This document shows positions 1-11,640 of a stretch of 64,000 nucleotides of DNA, one piece after another. The notes beneath the pieces are model-generated. The model was not told the DNA's origin. It saw only the letters and a program-made list of their open reading frames with translations, and did not search any database. This stretch comes from Aquarana catesbeiana. Lineage: Eukaryota; Chordata; Amphibia; Anura; Ranidae. Positions within the stretch are counted from its first letter, which is position 1. The number at the start of each line of letters is the position of its first letter. The DNA is taken from contig NC_133324.1 in the NCBI RefSeq assembly GCF_042186555.1, positions 129,859,655 through 129,923,654 of the forward strand. The letters run 5' to 3'. The position numbers and the translations under genes were made by a program.

Positions 1-1330
1 TTCGGTTGCCATTGGCTGAGTCCTGATCCATCAAATGTTCTTCTTTGGGGACTCTGCGTCCGCCTCCAAGTTCAGACGTTTCCCTTGCATCCTATTTCGG
101 AAGGGTTGTATGCTGAATGGGATAACCCGGATAAGGAATTTTTACCACCAAAAAGACTCTCTCCTTTACCCTGCAGAGTATGCCTGTAGTAGATGCAGCA
201 GTGTCTTGTCTTAATAAGAATTTGACCTGCCCAGTGGATAATGTCCAGGTCTTAAAAGAGCAGGCTGACAAGAGGCTCGAGACCCTATTGAAGGCCTCCT
301 TTCGGTTTGCAGGATCTGCTATTAAGTCTTAACCTGTTTCATGTGGAGGCAGCCACTGGTGAAGGGTTAATGAGCTGCCCCGGGCTCCGTGTTTTGCAAC
401 AGATGCCCTGGAAGATTCTCTCTTCAGCAGATTTTTGTTTTGCTCTGGTGTCTGTTCACATGCGGAGGGTTGTTTAGTTGAAAAGCTGGTCTGCGGAACT
501 GCCATGTAAAAAGTTGCTTGCAGGTTTTCGCTTTTATGGGGAATGCTTGTTTGGGGAGTATTTGGATTAATATATCCAAAAAATGTATTGTGGAAAGAGC
601 TCCTTCTTGACACTCAAGAAAAAGGGCAAGCACCCAGCCTATATAGGGCTGGTTCCTCCTCTTCTAAACAATTTTTTTCAATGCTCCCAGTCCCAGATGA
701 CCGAGTCTAGGGGGAAAGCCTGGAGTCAATGCCAGAGGAGGCCCTGGTCAGGTAAGCCAAATTCCAAGTCCTCTTTGTTATGAAGGGGCACCCCCTGCTC
801 ATGTGTTTAGGGAGGAAGCTGCTGGGTTTTGCAGAAGCCTGGCAAAATGCAGATTTTTTTTTCAGAGTCTCCCATGGGTACAGGTTGGAGTTTGGAGTTT
901 TTCTTCTTCCACAGTTTGAGATCGAATGTACCTTAGGATTCGCAAAAGACAGCTAGTTTATTACAGACGCTCAATAAACTTTTTGTGCAGGGGGGGGGTT
1001 CGGATGACCAAAAGATTCCTTGGCTTCTACTCAAATCTCTTCACAGTCCCAAAGCAAAATGGTGATATGCAGCTAACCCTGGACCTTAAGAATCTAAACA
1101 AATGTCTCTTTTTTTGCATGGAATTCATGCATTCAGTGGTGGTCTCACTCCAACAGGGGGATTTACTTGTGCCAATAGACATCAGGGATGTCTCCATGTG
1201 TGCATTTTCCCCAAACACCATAAATGCCTACATTTTACTGTAGAAAAGCACTTTCAGTTTGTGGCCCTGCCTTTTTGGTCTGGTCAGGTTCCCTCAGGTA
1301 TTCATAAAGGTGCTGGCCCCAGTGCCGGGC
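1..1330 (+). pseudogene. Degenerate DIRS retrotransposon fragment (gag-like and RT-like)
   Basis: About positions 110-330 translate, with breaks, to a DIRS gag-like stretch (EWDNPDKEFLPPK, then TCPVDNVQ and KRLETLLKASF). About 926-1320 translate to the first half of a DIRS-type reverse transcriptase: GFYSNLFTVPK, LDLKNLNK, SLQQGDLLVPIDIRD, then after a stop FVALPFW-like and VFIKVLAPV-like pieces. Stops and frameshifts are frequent, the region between is heavily eroded, and the YLDD box and RNase H domain are missing because a TTAA element begins at 1331. DIRS elements replicate through RT and integrate with a tyrosine recombinase; this copy is dead. The left end lies outside the window. Confidence 0.75.
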
Positions 1331-1910
1331 TTAATAACCACTTCAGCTCTGGAAGATTTACCCTCCCCCCATGACAAGACCATTTTGTGTGATACGTCAC
1401 TGTGCTTTTTTAACTGACAATTGCTCAGTCATGCGACAGTGACCCTAAGTAAAATTTATGTCCATTTTTCTCCAAAATGGAGTTTTCTTTTGGTGGTATT
1501 TGATCACCTCTGTGTTTTTTATTTGTTGCGATATTATAAAAAAAAAAATATGCACGGTCACTGTACTAATGACACTGGGAAGAAGTTAACATCAGGGGCA
1601 ATCAAAGGGTTAACTGTGGGCTTTGCAGAGACACAGGATCCATACCTTCCCTCCTGTCAGAATGGCAACCTGCCTTGTTTACATAGGCAGACTGCCTCTC
1701 TGCAGTATGTATGGCGGGTGCCGGTGGACAGTGAGTCCGCCGTGCCTGCTGATCGGGTCCTGCTATGTATGATCACAGCGGGAGTGAGCCACCGGCGACA
1801 CGCATTTGCACCCCCCACCCTTAATTGCTGGTGGATCACGTGTGTATATATACATGATCCTGCGCACAGCGACTGCCCTGTAGCCAGAGCCTTGAGCATC
1901 TAGGCCTGAT
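1331..1910 (+). mobile_element. TTAA-flanked non-autonomous element, partial
   Basis: Starts with TTAATAACCACTTCAGCTCTGGAAGA-type sequence directly after the RT fragment. It continues with the family-typical interior: a TGACAATTGCTCAGTCATGC-like block, then TTTTGGTGGTATTTGATCACC, and later GGCAATCAAAGGGTTAA. The same blocks recur at 50454, 54749 and 61201. It has no transposase gene. The right end is not clear, so 1910 is approximate. The TTAA target and CCACTT terminus suggest a piggyBac- or Kolobok-type element; the sequence does not separate the two. Confidence 0.6.
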
Positions 1911-2356
1911 CCTTTACACTCTCCAGACAAAGGTGTTTTTGCCTCAGCGGAAGCTTTTTTCTGAGAAATCGGATGACCAATCTAAGGAATCTTAGATTTC
2001 TGTCTATTCGTCCTTGCATGAGACTGCTGAGGAAGATGGTGGCCATGTTCCAGGAAAATCCCATCGGATCTTAACACCAGAATTTGGAAGTATATTATTT
2101 TGGAAACTGTAAGATCAATTGCAATGCAACATGCTGCAGATTTTCTACAGTATATAACCACGTGGTTGTTTCTGCATGACACTGATGGGCATGTTGTGGC
2201 ACTGTGTGCATGGTGTGGCACACGCCCAGCTGCTGTGAATAGCGGAGGGAGCTGGTGAAGAAATATGATAGAAATGGGGTACAAAGGAACATTTTTGAAA
2301 GTTTGGAAGGATACAGATCTAGGTTCTATTGCTCATTACATGTGAGTAATGAGTTT

Positions 2357-3086
2357 AAGGCTCTGTTTCCACTCGTGCAACTTGTCATGTGACTTTGGAC
2401 ACATTATGTAATGTTTCATATTCCCATCGCACACGTTCCTGGTATAAGCTCTTAAAGGTCGGGTGCTGCAGCAACAACCAGCTGGGTACTGGTTCAAGTC
2501 ACAATGTAGATATTTGCCAGCACACCAAGGATCAGCACACGGTGGCGTCCAAACGGTTTAGTTTATTGCATGATCACAACACAAAAGGTGCTTTTGTGTT
2601 GTGATCATGCAATAAACTAAACCGTTTGGACGCCACCGTGTGCTGATCCTTGGTGTGCTGGCAAATATCTACATTTGGACACATTATGTCGCATGACAAG
2701 TCACAGCCCATTGATTTCAATGGCAAACGTTCCCATTTATGCGACTTTGAAAAGGTGCCGGCACTACTTTTACGGAAATTTTGATGCGACTTTGTTCCAG
2801 AGTGTACTCAAAGCTGCACTCAGTCACACATTCTAAATCGCACAGCTTTGGAGTAGCACTAATGGAAACGTAGCCTAAGGCTAGAGTGCGACTTGGATGC
2901 AACGGAGTGCAGCTTTGATCCAACTTTACACTCTCTGGATCAAAGTCGCATCAAAAGTTGCAACAAAGTAGTGCAGGTACCTTTTTAAAAGTTGCATAGA
3001 TGGGAATGGGTACCATTAAAAATCAGAGGGCTGTGACTTGTGTGTTAAGTCGCATGACAAGTCATACTATTGGAAACGGAGACTTA
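2357..3086. mobile_element. MITE with AAGGCTCTGTTTCCA-type inverted termini
   Basis: The left end AAGGCTCTGTTTCCACTCG and the right end (reverse complement of TGGAAACGGAGACTTA) form imperfect terminal inverted repeats. Sub-terminal CAACTTGTCATG / CATGACAAGT blocks are also inverted. A further partial terminus near 2862-2885 (GGAAACGTAGCCTAAGG) suggests two related copies merged. No coding capacity. It carries the palindrome at 2503-2675 inside its left half. From 3087 a second, truncated MITE starts (TTA then GGCCCCATACACAC). Confidence 0.55.
2503..2675. repeat. Near-perfect palindrome (85-bp arms)
   Basis: Arms 2503-2587 and 2591-2675 are almost exact reverse complements with only a 3-base centre (around CAAAAG gtg CTTTTG). 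The outer end reads AATGTAGATATTTGCCAGCA on the left and its complement on the right. Transcripts from either strand would fold into one long hairpin. It interrupts a MITE, so it is probably a fold-back insertion. A related end (GTGCTGGCGAATATGTAC) appears at about 22456. Confidence 0.9.
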
Positions 3087-3656
3087 GGCCCCATACACAC
3101 TAAGCATTCAAAGCCTAGCACAGCTGTATATGTGCCCTGCACCTCACAGCCCCCCCCCCCCAATACAATGCATCCTTTACTGTTTAGAGAACACTGGGCG
3201 GGAACCTATGATTGGCTTCCCCCACTCCCACCTCCCACTGGCTACACAGGAACGGTGTTCCTCCCTGAAAGTGATGTCACTAGCTTTCAGTAACCACACC
3301 CACTGGCAGCTTTTAAGACTCAGAAGGAAGTAGAATTGAAGTCATGTGACGGCACTGGATACTGCAAAATAAAGGTAAGAAACTGGAATTTTTTAATTTT
3401 GAGGCAAAAGACTGAACTTGGCTCACATTAGTGATTGCAGGGGAGAATTTAAGTGTTAGAATGGACTTCTACATTAACTTCTATAGTCAAGAAGATATTT
3501 GAGAGCTTAATAAAGGATCATATAGAAGAGGTTTTGCTAGAAAATGGCATGGATTCAAGAAAGACCAAAGTTGTCAAATCTGATTTCCGTTTATGAGGAG
3601 GTAAGAAAAAATTTAGACAAAGGAGTTGTTGTGAATATAGTATACTTTGAGTTTGG
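3087..3656. other. No gene seen; MITE end and unassigned sequence
   Basis: A truncated MITE terminus (GGCCCCATACACACTAAGC) starts at 3087. A poly-C run sits near 3150. The rest contains only short spurious open frames and no recognisable domain, exon or RNA. Confidence 0.4.
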
Positions 3657-3659
3657 CAC

Positions 3660-3852
3660 GCTCTTTGATCGCCGAGTCCGTGAGACTTGGTTGATCATAG
3701 ATCGGGGACAATCACAGCAGGCTGATCGCAGAAATAAAAGGTGGCAGTTATCGTGTTTTTTTTAATTTTCTTTTTCTTTTTTCCCCTTCACGCTGTCAGT
3801 GACGCCTCTTTAGTGCATATCAGTGAAGGAGAAAAAAAAAACTGTTTGCAAA

Positions 3853-3922
<70 letters not shown>

Positions 3923-4147
3923 TTTTAAATGTCCTGTCTTTTTTTGTTTAGCAAAAAAATAAATCCCCTGTGGTGAATAAATACTACCAAAAGAAAGCTC
4001 TATTTGTGTGAAAAAAAATGATAAAACTTTCATATGTGTACAGCATTGCATGACTTTGCAATTGTCATTCAAAGTGTGAGAGCGCTGAAAGCTGAAAATG
4101 AGCCTGGGCAGGAAGGGGGTAAAAGTGCCCAGTAAGCAAGTGGTTAA
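3660..4147 (-). mobile_element. TTAA-flanked element, truncated (right end preserved)
   Basis: Read on the minus strand it begins at TTAA (4144-4147) with CCACTTGCTTACTGGGCAC, then the family blocks AATTTTCAGCTTTCAGCGCT, TGACAATTGCAAAGTCATGC and ATAGAGCTTTCTTTTGGTAG. These match the copies at 15233 and 42614. A long (AT)n tract fills the middle. The distal end is lost near 3660. No transposase. Confidence 0.7.
3857..3917. repeat. (AT)n microsatellite
   Basis: About 30 uninterrupted AT dinucleotides inside the truncated TTAA element. It gives spurious IYIYIY open frames on both strands. Confidence 0.97.
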
Positions 4148-4270
4148 AAGAGACAAGTTGCAGAAACAAAGTGGTGGTCAAGTAGAGGAAGATGTGCTGG
4201 GGATCTTGCTGAGGGTGTAATCCTTTTATAATATTTGATTGAAAAAAAAATGTTCCTTGGAACATAAGAC

Positions 4271-4760
4271 TTAAAGTGGAGGTCCGCTGAAAAAAAAATA
4301 TTAAAAGCCAGCAGCTACAAATACTGCAGCTGCTGACTTTTTTAATATATGGACACTTACCTGTCCAGGGAGCATGCGATGTCGGCAGCCGAAGCCGATC
4401 CGTCCTTCGGCTCTCGGCTGCTGCCGCCGCCATCCTAGGTAAGGGAATAAGGAAGTGAAGCCATGCGGCTTCACTTCCTGGTTCCCTTCTGCGCATGCGC
4501 GAGTTGCGCAGCGCGTCCTCTCAGGTCCCTGCTGTGTTCTGTGTCTCACAGAATACAGCGGGGGAGGACAGGGTAGGTGCCGGAAGTGGCATAGGTCACA
4601 GCAAGCGCCGCAGTGAGCTATGCCAGGAAGTGGGAGCAAATACCTGTATTAGACAGGTATCTGCTCCCTCCTCCCCCCTGAAAGGTGCCAAATGTGACAC
4701 CGGAGGGGGGGAGGAATCCAAAAAGTGGAAGTTCCATTTTTGGGTGGAACTCCACTTTAA
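4271..4760. mobile_element. TTAA-flanked MITE, AAGTGGAGGTCC termini
   Basis: Complete copy of about 490 bp. TTAA at 4271 is followed by AGTGGAGGTCCGCTGAAAAA, and the right end GGGTGGAACTCCACT precedes TTAA at 4757. The termini are inverted repeats. The interior is GC-rich with a hairpin around 4455-4490 (AAGTGAAGCCATGCGGCTTCACTT). Related copies lie at 13468-15236 and, more distantly, at 62022-62515. No coding capacity. Confidence 0.85.
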
Positions 4761-5080
4761 ACACACCTTCTCATCATTGTAATTCAGCAGAGGCAGATGA
4801 CAATTTGCATAGGTGCCCCACAGTGAGCTTTATATTTACATAGTTGGTATTCTCTCTAAAGCTGGAAATGGCAAAGCATTACAAATAGTATCGAATAAAA
4901 TAATATGCAATCCCAGTAGATGGCAGTCAGGTCATCTGAGTGGAATATTTCTGTGCTAGCTCCTTGAACTATGCTGAGATGAGACTGAGTAAACTAGAAG
5001 AGGGTTTACTATACTGAAAAAAATTCTTACTTTTCTGAAGGAATTAAGAACATAGAGCCAGCATGATTTGTTACGTTACC
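4761..5080. other. No feature recognised
   Basis: AT-rich, apparently single-copy sequence without exon-like, RNA-like or repeat termini that I can recognise. Confidence 0.4.
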
Positions 5081-5915
5081 ACTCTTTTTTTTTTTTACTG
5101 TATTTGTTTATTTTCTAGCATGGCTCACATACAGATTGGATATATATATGTTTTCCACCTTTTTAATGTTATAAACTGTACAACTCAGTTGAACAACAAA
5201 CTGAAATCTTTTAAGTGGAGGGAAGTAAAACTAAAATAATATGGTTGCATAAGTGTGCACACCCTTAAAATAATACTTTGTTGAAGCACCTTTTGATTTT
5301 ATTACAGCACTGATCCTTTTTGGGTATGAGTCTATCAGCATGGCACATGCTGACTTGACAATATTTGCCTACTCTTCTTTGCAAAAACACAAAATCTGTC
5401 AGATTGCAAGGGCATCTCCTGTGAAGCTTTCTATTCTAGCTGAAGTTTTTGTGTCAATATTGACTGGTAATTGGAAATGTAAATAATTTCCTCTACCTTG
5501 AATAAGGCCCCTGTTCCAGCTGAAGAAAAATCGCCACAAAGCATGATGCTGCCACCACCATGCTTCACGGTGGGTATGGTGTTCCTTTGGTGATGTGCAC
5601 CAAACATCTTTTGGAATTATGGCCAAAAAGTTCTACCTTGGTTTCATCAGACCAGAATACATTTTCGCCAGATGCTTTTGGGAGACTTCAGATGTGTTTT
5701 TGCAAAGTTTATCCGGGCTTTGATTTTTTTTTCTGCCTAAGAAAAGAAAAGGCTTCTGTCTTGCCACTCTACCCCATAGCCCAAACATATGAAGAATACG
5801 GGAGAATCTGCTCACTGTTAAAATAATCCTACCATAAAAATTATAGACTGATCACTTCCTTATCAGTGGGCAAACGTACAAAATCAGCAGGGGATCAAAT
5901 ACTTTTTGCCCCTTC

Positions 5916-5918
<3 letters not shown>
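5081..5918 (-). pseudogene. Tc1/mariner remnant, transposase C-terminal half
   Basis: The minus strand from about 5815 to 5260 translates, with several frameshifts, to Tc1-type transposase pieces (GHNSKRCLVHITK-like, then a stretch equivalent to VVAASCFVAIF). The + strand shows the familiar Tc1 3' region (GTGTGCACACCCTTAAA, TTTTGATTTTATTACAGCAC). The right end, 5867-5918, is a Tc1-type terminus (GGGGATCAAATACTTTTTGCC). It appears to belong to a different Tc1 family than the left part, so this may be a recombinant or deleted composite. Catalytic residues cannot be followed; the copy is dead. Confidence 0.75.

Positions 5919-5959
<41 letters not shown>
5919..5959. repeat. (GT)n microsatellite
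   Basis: About 20 GT units directly abutting the Tc1-type terminus. Confidence 0.97.
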
Positions 5960-5960
<1 letters not shown>

Positions 5961-6210
5961 TCCCCGGGTTTCAAACATCCGACTTACAAACATAGGGAAA
6001 AAGACAGAGTGACAAAGTGACTTGAAATCTTTTGAACAGGGGCACAGACAACAAATCAAGCGTTACAGGGGTGTTAACCCGTCCCTATGCTATCCAAAAA
6101 ATGTAAACTTCTTTTTTTTTTTTTTTTTTTTTTGGCTGGACACTTAAAAAATAGTACCTGTTCCGACTTGCATACAAATTCAACTTAAGCACAAACTTGT
6201 TGGCTTTTAC
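5960..6210. mobile_element. Fragment of the GGGGTCCCCGGG MITE family
   Basis: Begins TCCCCGGGTTTCAAACATCC and then GACTTACAAACATAGGG, resembling the left terminus of the complete element at 48450-49158. It ends with an inverted counterpart (TTCCGACTTGCATACAAATTC). A poly-T run lies at about 6110-6133. Older and more diverged than the 48450 copy. Confidence 0.55.
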
Positions 6211-6223
6211 ATTGGAACAGTTA

Positions 6224-6517
6224 GGCCTCATGTACACTGCTGCTGGTTAACAGACGTTTAGAAGCAGTTGGGCATTTTTTTTCAACTGCTTCTGAACTCT
6301 CCTCTGTTATCTTATCAGAACATGTACACAGGGTCCTTTTATAGTAGTTTCTAGGTATTTGCATTTGGAGGGTTTTTGGAACCCAAAAAAGTGTTCAGAA
6401 GCTGCGTTTAGAGTCATTTCAAAACGCGGCAAAACGGATGTTTTAAGCGTGGGTTACTATCTGTCAAGTTAAATCATTCAGGAGAGGTTGTAAAAACGTC
6501 CCGTGTACATGAAGCCT
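6224..6517. mobile_element. PIF/Harbinger-like MITE with TTA TSD
   Basis: TTA (6221-6223) flanks GGCCTCATGTACAC on the left; GTGTACATGAAGCC is followed by TTA (6518-6520) on the right. Inverted termini starting GGC plus a 3-bp TTA duplication are typical of PIF/Harbinger MITEs. 294 bp, no coding capacity. Confidence 0.8.
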
Positions 6518-6520
6518 TAT

Positions 6521-6966
6521 GTTTTGTTTGTTTGTTTTTTTTTTTTAATCGCATGCAACCTATAAAATACATTTTTAATAGATTTTTGAGGATTAGTCTG
6601 TTAGCCATCAAACCAGAAGGATTTTTTTCATTGGAGCGCTCTTGTCTTACCCATAACTCTGTGACCTAATGACTGATCTGTGCTATGTAAATATAATGGG
6701 TCATATCTGTGTCCATGGAGAAAAACACACATTTATCATGCACATAGTTGCCGTTAGCGAGCACGTTTAACAGATGTTTATGTGCATTTTCGTTTTTTTG
6801 AGTGCGTTTGAATTGGGGCGAAAACAACTAATCGATTTCATAATTGATTAATCTGTCAGCTTATTAGTTGGCCTGTATACATAATGCATTATTTGTTTAC
6901 ATATCAGGAAATACAGTGCAGCACACCCTCCATACACGTCAGTATACAAAGTGCAGCAGGGCAGGA
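6521..6966. other. Intergenic; contains a degenerate hAT-family end
   Basis: About 6815-6870 resembles the AACTAATCGATT...AATTGATTAAT...TTAGTTGGC terminus of the hAT family seen complete at 51106-54412. Nothing else recognised. Confidence 0.4.
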
Positions 6967-7325
6967 AGTGAGTGGTTCTTTTTTTTTTCCCCAAATAACG
7001 TTTTTATTATCAATCGTATTTGCAATACATTATGTAAGAGAAAAAGGTAAATGTAAGGGCAATACATAAATGTAAATTATTATATATATTGCTGATGCTA
7101 GACATCTATATGCTAATGCTAAAACTTTGCTAAATGCCATTGGTAATCCAGTGTCTGTCTTTTAGTAAATCTATTGGCATACATGTAACGTTAATGCTGT
7201 TGCTAGACTGTAACTTTATTATCTGTAACTATAGGAGTCACAGGGTTATGCAGTATAGGAGAGTGGGGGGGGGGGTAGTAGAAAGAGAAGGGGGTAGAGG
7301 TTATAGAAGTGGTGGTGTTACCTGA

Positions 7326-10300
7326 TCATGGTGGATCCTCCCGGAGATGCCATAGCTCCCAGACCCTGTTATGTGCCTCCAATCTGTCTTGTATTCTGGC
7401 CGTCATTTTCTCCATCACTTCCACATCCTTAATTCTGGCATAAAGATCCTCGGCAGAGGGTGGGGTAGTGCGTTTCCAGTGCAATGCTATGAGGCATCTT
7501 GCTGCTGTTAGAATATGACGCACTAGCTTTTTATATGGGGTGGGAAGCTTAAGTGTCGATAGGCCCAACAAAAAGAATTTTGGGGACGCCTGGACCTGTG
7601 TATTCAGGAGGCGGGCCAGTAATTGTTGGACTGTGGACTAGTAAGGGGCTAGTAATGGACAATTCCAATATATATGTAAAAAAGTGCCCTTTGATCCTTG
7701 GCATCGCCAGCACCTATCGGAACTATTGGGGAAAATGGCGTGGAGCACCTCTGGAGTCATGTACCAGAGTAGGAGAATTTTGTAAGAATTTTCCTTGTAT
7801 AATGAGCATATTGAGCTCTTTGCCGTTTGGGACCATATGGTTTGCCATTGTGCTAAAGGGATTTCCTCGCCGAGGATCTTTTCCCATTTGATCATATAAG
7901 AGTGTTTGCCCTGCCATCACAGGAAAATGTGTTTAGGATCTTATATATGCCCGATATGAGCCCTATCTGGGTATTACCTGACAAAATTATAGTTTCAAAT
8001 GAGGATGGGGGTGAAAATTGCAGGGTAGGTGTTATAGTAAGTGCATAATGTCGAATTTGTAAATACCCATAGAACACCCATCTGGGAAGTTCATATTTGT
8101 TTTGTAGGTCAGTGAATGGCAAAAGTTTCCGTGTCCTAGGGTCTACCAGATTCCCAAAGTGGAATAAATTCTGAGATGTCCAGGGATTTGCCATTTGGTA
8201 AGTTAGGCTATCCGGTACTTTGGGATTACAGATGAAAGATGTCAGGAGCGATTTTTCTAAAGATAGCCCATGAGAATGAGCCAGTGTACGCCATATCCGT
8301 CTCAGTTGGGACATGGGGCCCAGCATACGTTCGGGGGCTACGTCCACACTCGCACTCCACAGTAGATTTTTTGGGTGTATGGGAGCTAGCCATAATTGTT
8401 CGATTTCCATCCATTTATTGTAGGATTTGTGGATGAACCACGATGCTACTGCTGGCAGCTGAGCTGCATAATAATATTTAATAATGTTAGGGAATGCTAA
8501 GCCCCCTTCATTGCGGGACGCCATCAACACTGATCCCGGTACCCTGTGTCTTTTGTAATTCCAAACATAGTGAAGTAGATCAGACTGGAGTTTTTTCAGT
8601 TGGTTGAGTGGAATTGGTATGGGTAGTGTTTGATAGATTTGAAAAGATATAGGAGCTTCGGGAGGATAGTCATTTTGAGCGAAGCGATTCGTCCCAATAG
8701 AGATATGGTGTTTTTTCCATTGGAGCAATGAGGATCTAGTAGAGCGGAACAGTGGGGGGAAGTTTTCTTGGTACAAAGTGTTGAATTTGGAAGTGATGTG
8801 AGTACCCAGGTACTTTAGGGTGGTCGATTTCCATGTGAATGGAAAATTGGATTTTAAGAGTGTGACCTCTGTAGCAGGGATATTAATTGGGAGTGCCTCT
8901 GATTTTGACGTGTTTATTTTATATCCTGAAAGAACACGAAAACGGTCTAGTTCTGTATGTAAAATCAGAAGGGTAACATGGGGTTGAGTCAACGTGAGTA
9001 TAAAATCATCGGTGAAGAGGGAAATTTTGAACTCCCTACCTCTAACCGAGATCCCCCGAATATCTGGATTGCTCCTGATAGATGCAGCCAAGGGTTCCAC
9101 GCAGAGTGCGAATAACAGGGGTGAGAGTGGGCACCCTTGTCTGGTCCCGTTTGCCACTGAAAGGAGAGTGCAAAGGGGGTCCTAACTTGGGATGAGGGGT
9201 TGGAGTATAGGTGTTTGATAGCTTGTAAAAAGGGACCCCGAAATCCCATAAATTGTAAAGTGGCGAACAGAAAAGGCCATCCCAAGCGATCGAATGCTTT
9301 TTCTGCGTCCAGGCTTAGTAGCAGAGACGCCAAGTTTTCTCTGTTCGCCACTTCCAACAGATCTATAACTTTTCTGGTGTTGTCGTCCGCTTGTCGTAGC
9401 GCGACAAATCCCACTTGGTCTTTATGGACCAGGGTGGGAAGGATCTGATTGAGACGGTTGGAGAGTAGTTTGGTAAAGATTTAAAGGTCTGAATTCAGTA
9501 ATGCGATGGGTCTGTAACTAGCACAGAGGGAAGGGTCCTTGTCCGGTTTAGGAATTGGCGTGATAAAGGAGCGCTGCATGTCTGGGGGTATGGGGATGTC
9601 TTGGAGAAAGGCTTGAAATATCCTACGCATATGTGGGAGCAGAATGGGAAGAAACGTCTTGTAGTATTCATATGGAAATCCGTCCGGTCCCGGGGCTTTA
9701 TGAGATGGTAGGGATTTAATGGTCATTTCTATTTCCTCATCTGTGATCTGTGTATTCAATGACAGCAGATCAGATGGTGTTAGGTGGGGGATTTCGCTGC
9801 GTTCTAAGTATTCTCGTATTTTGTGGGATAGGTCCAGTGAGGGGGGGTTGCTGGGTATGTCTGGGTTATTATATAGATTTTTGTAGAAGTCCGCAAAGAC
9901 ATTGGCGATCTCCGCAGGGTGGGAAACTATTTGTCCCGAATTGTTTTTGATCTGGTGTGGTGTTTGCATGTGGGATTTGTCACGTAATTTGTTAGCTAGA
10001 AGGGAGTGCGCTTTGTTTCCTTTATCGTAGAACATTTGTTTCAGTCTTGTCAATGCTTTTTCTACCTGGCCTAGAGCAAGATCTTTAAGAGTCGAACGGA
10101 GATTGATTATTTTCCGGAGGAGGGGTATTGTGGGGGCGTCTTGGAGTTTGCGTTCCAGCTCCCCAAGATCTCGTTCCGTTTTTGTTTTTGCCGCTAGTGT
10201 ATCCTTCTTCAGTGCGGAGGACAATGCTATACATTTACCGCGCAGAACAGCCTTATGGGCTTCCCAGAGTGTGTATGGCAAAATATCTGGGGAGGTGTTT

Positions 10301-11100
10301 TCTATAAAGTAATGTTTAAGGGTGGAATTTAGTTCTACTTTAGTGGGAAGGTGTTGGAGAAGGAACGTATTAAGTCTCCAGTTATAGGGTCTACGGTTAG
10401 GGATGTCTAATTCCAGCTTAAATAGAATGGGGGCGTGGTCCGACCAGGAGATGGGGTGTATGTGAGCTGCTCGTATTAGTTTGAGTGTGTGATTATTGAC
10501 AAAAAAGTAGTCTATTCGGGAGTGCGTGTGGTGGGGGGCGGAGTAGAATGTGTACTGCCGATCGCCTGGGTGAAGTGCCCTCCAGGCGTCAAAGAGCGCA
10601 TATCGTCTAGAGATTTGTCGAAACAGTCTAGAGTCCCTGAGGACTCCTGGTGAGGACACCCGGGGGCCCACCACCAGACGATCCGCAGTTGCTGATTGAA
10701 TGAGGTTGAAGTCCCCCCCCCCCACCACCACTACTAAAACCCCAGGATTTTATTTAAAGATGCGAGTGTATTCTTTGGAGAGAAAGTTGTATTGTTTAGT
10801 ATTCGGTGCGTATATGGCACATAACGTGACGGGTTGTGTATGCCATTGTCCCTGTAGGATGATAAAGTGACCTTTAGGATCAGAATATTGGTTCACACAA
10901 GTGAAAGGGGTACCCTTTTTAATAAGTATGGCCACTCCCGCTTTTTTTTGAGTACTTGATGATAAATATATCTGGGGAAAATACCTGGAGGCGAATGCAA
11001 ACAAGCCCTCTTTGTTGAAATGTGTCTCTTGTATTAATATAATATCAGTTCCGGACTGTCTGAACTCCCTGATGCCTTTTTTTGTTAGAATTTAGACCAT
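7326..11100 (-). pseudogene. LINE ORF2: AP endonuclease plus reverse transcriptase, broken
   Basis: Reading from about 11100 downwards. The apurinic-like endonuclease shows LNVHGLN, IQETHF, GVAILIKKG, LCAIYAPN, GGDFNLI, SRIDYFFV and SDHAPILF, the expected order of N, E, D and DH residues. The RT follows with KAPGPDGFPYEYYK, SYRPIALLN, SLDAEKAFDRLGW, GTRQGCPLSPLLFALC and FTDDFIL (FADD-box variant), then a C-terminal CWRC...H...C zinc-like region near 7680. Breaks I can see: frameshift near 11085; frameshift or stop between 10750 and 10731 (poly-C/G tract); in-frame stop at 9481-9483; frameshift near 9160-9190; frameshift near 7890; stop near 7638. It would nick target DNA and prime reverse transcription if intact. 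Confidence 0.9.
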
Positions 11101-11640
11101 GGACATTTAAGGATAGTATCTTTGCCATCTATTTATGTATGGAAGGATGTGTATTTGCTTACCTAGTGAGGACGTAGCAAGGTCTGAGGTCAGGGATCAG
11201 GAGCAAAAGAGTTGGGGAAGAAAGAGGTGAGTAATTAAAACCAAGTGACAACAGGACGCATACATTATCGTCAAACTTTGAGCGGCCAACAGGCCTCGGT
11301 AACCACGGATTCCCAAGTGCCCCTCCACCGCCAACCCAAAAGGACCAGCCGGGAGAAGGCACCAGGGAGCCCGCAACCAGTAAGGTAATACGAACAAACT
11401 GTATAAATCGCTGTACTACCAATCGGGAGGGGGTGAGAGGTGATCGGGTTAACGTCTATTTTCTCGGAGCTCGATCAAAACAAGCCCTTAGTGGCTAGGT
11501 AGTCTTTGACGTAGGGGCAATTTTGGGGACTCTAAACTAGAAATTAAATAGGCAGTTGAGTCCCGGGCAGGAAGAGCAAGTGTACTGAAGTATTCATGTC
11601 CTGGATAAAGGTGTGAACCCTCGAGGAGCGATGAGGCTTA

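Noticed and set aside
3741..4156. IYIYIY-containing frames on both strands
   Set aside because: Artefacts of the (AT)n tract.
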